From: Tenrec ecaudatus
Taxonomy: Eukaryota; Chordata; Mammalia; Afrosoricida; Tenrecidae
DNA length: 64,000 nucleotides
Direction: 5' to 3'
Assembly (NCBI RefSeq): GCF_050624435.1
Contig: NC_134539.1
Coordinates: 49,880,001 to 49,944,000 of the forward strand
Part shown: in pieces, positions 54,001-62,800 of the stretch
How positions within the stretch are numbered: position 1 is the first letter of the stretch
Layout of the letters: every line of letters begins with the position of its first letter
The notes under the pieces: generated by a model
Seen by the model: the letters and a program-made list of their open reading frames with translations, nothing else
Database searches by the model: none
Told to the model about the DNA's origin: nothing
Made by a program: the position numbers and the translations under genes

Positions 54001-56848
54001 CTCCACCACCAGGGCTCCTTAAGGAAAACTACCAAACTCAGCTCACTGCCATTGAATCAATGCCAACTCATAGCACCCCCTGTGGGTTTCAGAGACTGCA
54101 ACTATTTACGGGAGTAGAAAGCCCTGTCTTTCCTCGAGGAGCTGCTGGTGGTGGTTATGAACTGCCAACCATGAGGATTGCAGCCCAACAAGTAATAACT
54201 ACACCACCCGAGCCTAGCAACTGATCAATGCTAAGTGACTAGCCAGTCCTTCCAGTGTCCTTTATGTAGAACAGTTATGAAGTCTTTACTGATTGACTTT
54301 CAGCTCAGTTCATTATGAACTTCATGACCATCACGCTAAATGAATTCTTTAGGTTTGCAAGGCAAAATTGCCTTCCACCAAACCCGTACCTGAGAGCATG
54401 GCCTGCAGTTTGGAGAGCCGGCCCCTGAGCAGGTCTGCCTCTTTCAGGCTGTCAGTCAGCTGCAGCTGCAGCTCTGTCTCTTTCTTTTGGTGGACTGCCA
54501 TTTTCAGCTGCAGATGAGAGACCTGTGCTGTGGCTGCTGCTAGCTCCTCTGTCACCTTGGCCTGAGCGGGAACAGAGTATGATGACAGTTAAAACATGGC
54601 TGTTCTGTCTCTACGTGGCACGTCAACCGCATGGTAACTATGCTGACTCAACTGGTAGAAAGGAGCTGAAGCCACCTTCAAACCTCACGGAACTGAAATC
54701 AAGCTGGAAGAATATATGAAGTCTAAGACTCAGGAATTCTCTGCAGGAAATCTACCCTGGTAAATCATTATGTAAGCGTGTAAAGGGTGTTCAATATTAC
54801 ATACAGTTGCAAAATAATTGGAAAATACAATCCTGGAAAATTAGCAGATTAGAACACATCTCTGACGCATGCAGTTCCTGAAAGTGGACTGTCAAGCTAG
54901 GTGCTTTACATGTCTTAAAGGAGCCCTGGCGGCACAGTGGCTATTTTGATGCAGGCATGCGAAGTCAGCTACAACTAAAGATGAAGTAAGAGATCAAAGA
55001 CGATATGACTTGAAAAAATAAAAGACGTATGATTTGCCTTCATATTGTGGCTCAGGGAACAGAAGATGAGCAGAAGAGAAAAGACACCCTCATCAGAACA
55101 TGGGGAAATCAAATAAACTCCACAGGTTAAAAAGTAACCTCCACTCAACAAATCACATTTTCAGAAGACATTTGAATTACAACTGCAAATGACTTAAACA
55201 TCTGAGAAGCAACAGATAAAAGGCCAAGAACTCCCAGCTGGAGAGTGACGGCCCAAGCAAGAAAACCTCAATGTCACTGTTAAGAGTAGGCAAAGAGTGG
55301 CCGTGAGAATGGATGTGTCACAATTCTAATCCAGCAGTCTCACTAGTAGTGGCCCCTGGGGCAGGTGGAACTTCCTGGTTCTGGAGTCCTGCAGACAAAA
55401 GGAGTACTTCAACTGCCACAGGATGAAGTTGCGAAACCACTTGGTTAAAATCAACCTACATGTCTATTACCTAACACAAAGGAATGTTTCTTAGATTTTG
55501 TCAACAGGATAAATAAGCTAAGTAGATAGGCTAAGTAATTCTCACCTTGATCAAATGACTAAGATCAGAGGTTGGTTTCTTGTTCAATTATGACACCATA
55601 AATCTGGAGGGTGGATATTGATTACAATGCGGTGGGTATTTCTAATCCTCTTCCCAGTGATGCAAAGGCAGATGGGATGAGTACATACACAGGGCCACTC
55701 CGCAGCTCTAACATCCTGACCTGTGCGGTTCTCCCAGTTAGTTTACCTTCTCTTGCTCTGCATGCAAAACTCTTGCCTGTGTGTTTTCTGTGGTTGTCTG
55801 CAGTGAGTTGTTCCTCTTCTCCATCAACAGGTTACTCTGCTCAAGATACCTGTAACAGACACACACAAACCGACACTCCTCAAGCACCTATGTCGCCACG
55901 GCCCACACAGCCCACTGCTCTGTGGCCACACCCCAAACAACCTGGAAGCAGTCTGTTTTCCTTGGATCTGCAGTAGTGGATTTTGGAGGCAGGGACCTGC
56001 CAGAGGAACTGGCTCTGTGTAACAAAGGGAGGGCTTTGAAGGTGTGTGGTGAGGAGGAATCCAGAAGGAAAGAGAAAGAAGTAAGCAGGCTGTAAGAAAA
56101 GGCTGGAGAAAAGAAAGCCTCCACCACACTTGCCACCACCACATGGGAGACAGGAGACACTGGAGATGAGGAATATGGAAGGAGGGCTTTTTTAAGGGCA
56201 ACGCAACATCTCCCAAGGGCCCCACAAATTTTCAGCAGTATCAAAAAAAAAACAACAACAAAAAAACCCACAAAGCACTTGGATTTTAGATGGTGAAGCT
56301 CCAGTGGATAAAACAGAGCCAGCTCACACAGAAAGGAGAAGAGTTGACATCTGAGTTTTCTGAGTAGTAACCCCGTATGAGGAAACTTGAGGTGAGCAAG
56401 AATAAGTGAAAGACCCTGAATCAGCAAATGCAAAGCAGACACAAGTCTGCCTTACATCACAGGCCCACCATGTTCTTTTTACCAAAACACCAAATCCACA
56501 TGTCAGGAGCCAGTATAACAGAAATCCACAGATACTTCCCTGAACAAACAGGTCTATCAGCTCAAGCACTGCCACCCTTGGTCGCCGAGTCACGGCCCCG
56601 TGCCTGCCTTTACCTTTGGCTGCGCTCAATGAGCTCACTGATCTTGTTGTTTTGATCTTCTATCCGGCCGCTCTTTTCAAGGACCTCTTGCTTCAATCGC
56701 TCATTTTCCTAAATAGAAAATGTGCTGCGTATAATTTAAGTTTTTTAAAAGAAGGAGGGCAGATACCAAGCAATCAAGTCCAACTGACAGGTGACATGAT
56801 TACAACTTCTAAATTACGAACTAGAAACCATGTCATATAGATAAAGAG

Positions 56849-56882
<34 letters not shown>

Positions 56883-59800
56883 AATGGATACAAATCACCA
56901 TGCCCAATGGTCTGAGTGCCGAGAAAGCCATAAAATAAAGTAAAATTCGGAAATAAAAGCAGAAAGAATTGTTTCCTTCTGAACTGGAAACACAGGGAAA
57001 CCAGGACAGATGATCCCTTCCGAACCAGTGGTGAGAGTGGAGATACCAGGAGGGTGGCGGGAGGGTGGGGTGGAAAGGGGGAACCAATCACAAGGATGTA
57101 CATATAACCTCCTCCCTGAGGGACAGACAATAGAAAAGTGGGTAAAGTGGGTGAAGGGAGATGTCGGACAGTGTACGACATGACAAATAATAATAATTTA
57201 TGAATAATCAAGGGTTTGTGAGGGAGGGGGAGGCAGGGAAAAATGAGGAGCTGCTATTAAGAGCTCAAGTAGAAGGCAAATGTTTTGAGAATGATGATGG
57301 CAACAAATGTACAAATGTGCTTCACACAATGGATGTATGGATTGTGATAAGAGTTGTCTGAGCTCCCAATAAAATGATTTTTAAAAATTTTTAAATGAAT
57401 AAAAGTTTCTGATTTTAATGAAAAAAGAATTGTTTCCTTCTGATTAAATGGAAAGCAGTGAGTCACTTAGACCAAATTAAGCCATTGTGGATTTTCCAGA
57501 ATGTTCTTAATCCCATGTATCATATGTTCTCACTTTCGTGGGGAGTTTTGAAAAGGAGGTACCATTTAGGGATACAGCAAGAAGTCTTCAGGCTGAGTGG
57601 TCTCTCTTCGATCACCCTCACCTGAATAATTCGCTGGATGTTGTTCATAATCATGCTTGTTTCCATTGTAACTGACATGCTCGGAATGAGCAGAGAGTTG
57701 CCAGCACTGTGCCTCTGTAATTCTTCAACCTACAGAGGGAGTCCACAAACTATGAGAAGGAAAGGTTACACTCCGCCCGCTGCCACTGAGTCCATTCACA
57801 CTCACGGCAACTCTACAGGGCTGAGCTCCTGAGGCCGCACGTCTGTACAGGAGCAGAAAGCCTCACTGTTCCCCTGGGGAGTGGACAGTGGTTTGGAACC
57901 ACCAACCCTGTGGTTAGCAGCCCAACATGGAACCCATGCCAACACCAGGGCTTCTTAGAAGAAGCCAATTTACCCAAGATCCGACCACTTTTTTGAGAGG
58001 GTTAGTTCTGATACAATCTCTAAAGGTAAGCTAGAGTTTAATTTTGTGAGTGGATCTCAAAATGAGAACTATTCTTCTAGCAAAAATAACTGCTGACAAC
58101 TATGAATAGTCAGAGTTTAGCCATAGCAAGCAGGACTATACTTTTTATATCCCCATTTTGACACAGTCCCAGGCCTGATTTGGTCACCTTGGTCATGAGA
58201 TGGTCCATTTTATCAGCCACTTTGCTTACTGCCATTCGGATTTCAGTGTTATGCTGCCGGGCTTCAGTCATGAGAAATGAAGCCATGTCACCTGATCCTA
58301 CACAGAACACACACAAACCAAAAAGAAACGTTATGAAACTGGAGCATAGGATGCTGGGCAAGAACAAACAAATACCTGGGGTACATGAACATAATGTATA
58401 GAAGTTTGAAATGACAAATATTTTATGGCCTGCATTTATTAAATAAAATATACAAGATTAAAAAAAAGAACAAACCAATCGCTCTTTCAATAGATCAAAG
58501 ATGTGAACACTTCCACACACGATGAAATGCTGACACTGGCTTCACACTAGCATCAGGTGTCGTGGAGACAGTGGCGGCACAAGGGTTCCAAAGTGACGAT
58601 CAGCTGTGGTCCTGCAGAATCAGCAAGGCCTGCATCTGGGCCACAGCACAGGATGTCCTCTCGGGCCTGCCGTAGCACCGGCAGCGCACAGTTGCCCCAT
58701 TCATCTACTGCATGTCAGGCATGGCAACAGGAATACAGCAGTGAAGGAGCCCTCCATGAGAGGACCCTAATATATAAATATATCTTTTATAATAGTGTTT
58801 TAGGTTTAAAAAATGGATAGTGTACAAGACACAAAAGTAGCACAGATAATCACAAGATTAACTCTTTGGAGAGCCACCTGCATGGCTGTATCTCTGGGAG
58901 GAGGGAATAACAACCATCAGGACGGCTTCACAAAGGAGATGGCAGCTTTGATGGATAAAAAGGGTTTCCCAGATGGAGAAGTAGGGAGGGCAAGCAGAAA
59001 AGGCTGCATTACGGAAAGCCTTACCACTCCAGAACCTCAAATTTTGCACAGGATAGACTTGTATCTTCCTCTCTGTGTCCATGGTGATTACTATGAAATA
59101 GATGAGCTCAGAAGAGGAAGGAAGGGCAGGGTACCATCTCACTTGTTCATATTTTATTTTGCTTTGGCTTTTACACAAGACACTCGCCCCTGTCCACACA
59201 CAGGAGTCGGGGGAAATTACCGAAGCCTGTCCACACTCATCTCTCACGGACAGAGGGTTCTGGTGGCGGGGAAGGTCGGTGTTGCCCTTTGGTATGTTCT
59301 GAGTTTTTATAAGGGTATACAGCGCTTTCATCATTGAACAAAGTAGATTTCGTTTGAGATACTAAACACTCACAAACAGTTATAATTTTTACTCTCAATC
59401 TCCTCCACTGTGCTGATTATTTTTGTTTCTATCAGCTGGACCCTCTATAGGCATCTGCAGAGCAAGCAGGAGATGTGCAAGCAACAAGGGACAGGGAGTG
59501 GTGTGAGGGATGACTTCCTGTGACCTGTGTCCCCTCTCATGCTCTTTCGTTCTTTACATCACCCAAATTGCTCATCTGCACCACTTTCTCCTCTCTGAGG
59601 AACTGCTGTGAGCATTTCTTTCGCAGGGTTTGAAACATGTTATTTACAGAGCAAGTAAGTTTCCCATTCAACAATTTGTACACGTGGTTTCACGATGACG
59701 CTAGCTGCATGAGCCTCAGCATAACAGCACCCCCCCACACTTCTTCCTGTGGGGTCCTTGCTTGCACCGCCATCCTGCCTTCTGTGTTTTGTTTTTGGGC

Positions 59801-62800
59801 AAACATGGTCCTTTTGTATGGATGGTTGGTCTCAGGAGCAATATTCCTCGCTTTTTGAGCTTGTTTATTATTTGGCTGAAAGGTGACCTCTGGGAGTGGG
59901 TTCAGTTCCAGCTTGGAAGAGTGCTGAGGAGGCAGCGTCTTGGGGGTTCCACAAGTCTGTTAAGCTAGAATGTCTGGTCTTTTCTATGATTTAAATTTTT
60001 CTCCTACACTGTCCAGGACTTTCTATCGTGATCCTGATCAGAGCAGTTGGTGGGGGAAGCCAGACCCCATCTCTCTAGCTCCTCTAGTCCCGTCTGTAGT
60101 TCCTGTGGTCCATTAGTCTTCTGGCTGCTTCCTTGGGTCTGGTTCTCTTTGCTCATCTTCACTGCAGATAGGAAGAGACCATTACTTCTATCGTAGTGGG
60201 CGGCTCGCAAGCTTTTAAGGTCCTAATCGCTACTCACCAAAGTGGGATGTCTTTGCGGGCTATGTTATGCCAAGTGGACTAGCTATTCACCGAGGCTATA
60301 AGCCACTCTAAGTGGGCAGGAAGGATTTTCTTGGTATGATGAAAAGTTTCAAAATTAAGCAGTGGTAATGATTGCAGAGCTCTGTAGATTTTAGAAATCA
60401 TTGAATTCTTACTCTTAAAATGAATGAATTTCATGCTATTATACTTCAACAGGTAAATTATACCTCAACAAAACTGCAACAACAAAAAAAATCAGAAGCA
60501 AGGGTAGAGAGCTCCTTGAATGACTCCTTACCTTGAAACTGAGGAGACTGAGAGAGTGGGGCTGGGTACAAGGGCCGAGCTGGCTGCAGCTGGGAAGCAA
60601 CAGTTGCTGGCTGGGGATAAGCATAGGCTTGCATACCTGCATAGGGCTGAGAGGTAGAGCTGGTTTACAAAGCAGTCATGCCTGTCTCTTTTGTTTACGT
60701 CCAGTGGTACTCAGTAATGAACCCCTACCAAAAATCATTGGAAAGGTATCTTGGATCAGTACCCTGTCTTCTGGTTCAATGACTTAGGTTAAGAATTCAT
60801 TGCCCAACTATCTATCAGATTTATTGAATGTCCTCTTCTTTTTAAAGCAACCAAGCAAACTACTTAGTAACTGAAGTAAAAGGGGAGGTGGTCCTTGAGA
60901 ATTTACATGAAATCTCCCAGTTTCCCAAATTGGGACAGTCTGGTTTGCATCTCCCTGAGATTCATCTCTTATTTTCCTCTGCTCTTCAGTCTCCTCAATT
61001 GTAAACAAGATAGTAACCCCCTACGGTTGCTGTGTGGACTAAATGAAAGATGAGGGGCCGTTCCTAACAGCTACCAAGTTCTGGGCTTGGCAGATAGTAA
61101 ATGTCCAAAAAACATCACACATGATTAAAAGATATACTCCGAATTAGTCTTCCTTGAAATAAAGAAACCTTAACTTCCCACCTATTATAAACAAAATATA
61201 CTCTAAAGGATAGGAATTCTCTACTGGGGCATGGGGAGGTGAGAGTGGAGAAAGGCAAAGGCAGGATGTTTTCCATTTTTGAGACACCCCGTCCTGATGG
61301 GGCACCACCACCCCTGCCCCACCCTACCCCTTCTAAAATCACTAAGGAGTGAGCCGCTGTGATCCCCGGAGGCTGCCTGATGAGCCCGAGGCAGACGGTG
61401 CCACCTGCACACATCAGCAGAGGCACACAGGCTGCTTTGGAGGATGACGCGGCGCTACTGTCCACACAATCTCCGCCCCACCCACAGCCGCTCTGCGAGC
61501 ACAGGGCAGAGGCTGGGCTGCCTGGGGAAGAACAGAGCCAGGCTGCTACCACGTGCAACCCAAAGTCGATGGAGCGGGAAGGAAAGGCTGCAAGCACTGA
61601 CTGGCCTCCCACATGCCAGCACTCATCCTCCATGCACTGGGGAGTTAATCTGTGTAACAACCTTTGCCTGGTATTCAGGTGAGAAGACAGTGGTTTGAGA
61701 AAAAGAAGAACAAAATTACAAACTGTGATTTGTGGGAACTGTGTGAAATAGGCAGTCAGAATAAAAGAACCAGAACCACAAGAAATTACAACTTACCATT
61801 ACCATGGTTTAAAATTGTTGTTACCTGAAAGGACTGGGCATTTCCAGTTGAGTGGGACTCCAGATGTGCAACTTGCAGTAAGGCAGCAGCAGGTGCTGGG
61901 AGCCCAGAAACAGATGGCTGAGGCACTAAACAGAGCAAGGAGTTTTCACTGTTATCCACCCCTTGCTTCTAGCACCTGCACACTTGATCACTTTCCTCAT
62001 GCCATCTCCCAAAGCCAGTGTACCGGGATCTCGACAATGAGCAAGTGGAAGGGAACTGGCATTCCCTTGAGCTCAGACCAGCGATGTGCTTGAGGGGAGG
62101 TGCAGAATACACACAGGGAGACGTCTCATGAGCTGAACGCCGATTTAAGACACGGCAACCAGACGGAAGGCATGTGTAGGTCTGAAACTCACCACCCCAG
62201 GACAAGCTGACACTACTCTGCGTCTTAGTACCACAACAACGTAAAACAAGTCCAGGAGCAGAGATGCTAATCTTGTGCCGACCCAATTCAAGGCCACATC
62301 ATCGGAGCTTGGCTCCTTACCTTGTGAGGGCATCTGTGGTAATGCGGGATGGGCTGCCGGAAGAGAGGGTGGAATGGACGGAGCCACCACAGGCTGCCCC
62401 AACCCTTGCAGAGCATTCACCGCCTAAAACAGGACGTGGGTTTGATTAATGTGTATTGGTCCGTATTGAAGTTCGGACTTATTGTCTGCTTACAACCCAG
62501 GCTTTTTGGACAAACCAGAGGAAACAGTTTAGTCCAGTGTTTCCCAAAGGAGGGGATACCGCCCTCTGTGTGTGGGGGGGTGGGGGTGGGGAGGCACGGG
62601 AACCATCCAAAGGTGGGCTGCGAGAGCAGATACCTAAACTTTTCCTGGACCATAGGCTACAACACCAAGATTCAGTATTGCCAAGGAGGCGTGGAGTTTT
62701 TTTTTCCCCTGAAAATGGGGCAGTAAAAAAAAAAAAAAAGAAAAGAAAATGGGGCAGTAAAGCAAATAAATTTGTTAACCTAAGGTTTAGACAGTGGTCC

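Larger units (their letters stand above)
52295..54389 (-). other. FKBP15: FKBP15 intron
   Basis: 2.1 kb with an LTR-like repeat (53000-53460), a mariner fossil (53575-54003) and an AfroSINE (54025-54215). 52295-53000 shows nothing recognised. Confidence 0.85.
56709..57621 (-). other. FKBP15: FKBP15 intron
   Basis: 913 bp with (CA)n at 56849-56881 and a LINE tail at 56960-57400. Confidence 0.85.

Noticed and set aside
56833-57211. ORFs with runs of Val-Cys
   Set aside because: The run is a translation of a (CA)n microsatellite joined to LINE tail.
58813-59337. 174-residue plus-strand and 158-residue minus-strand ORFs
   Set aside because: They overlap on opposite strands inside an FKBP15 intron with no recognised domain.
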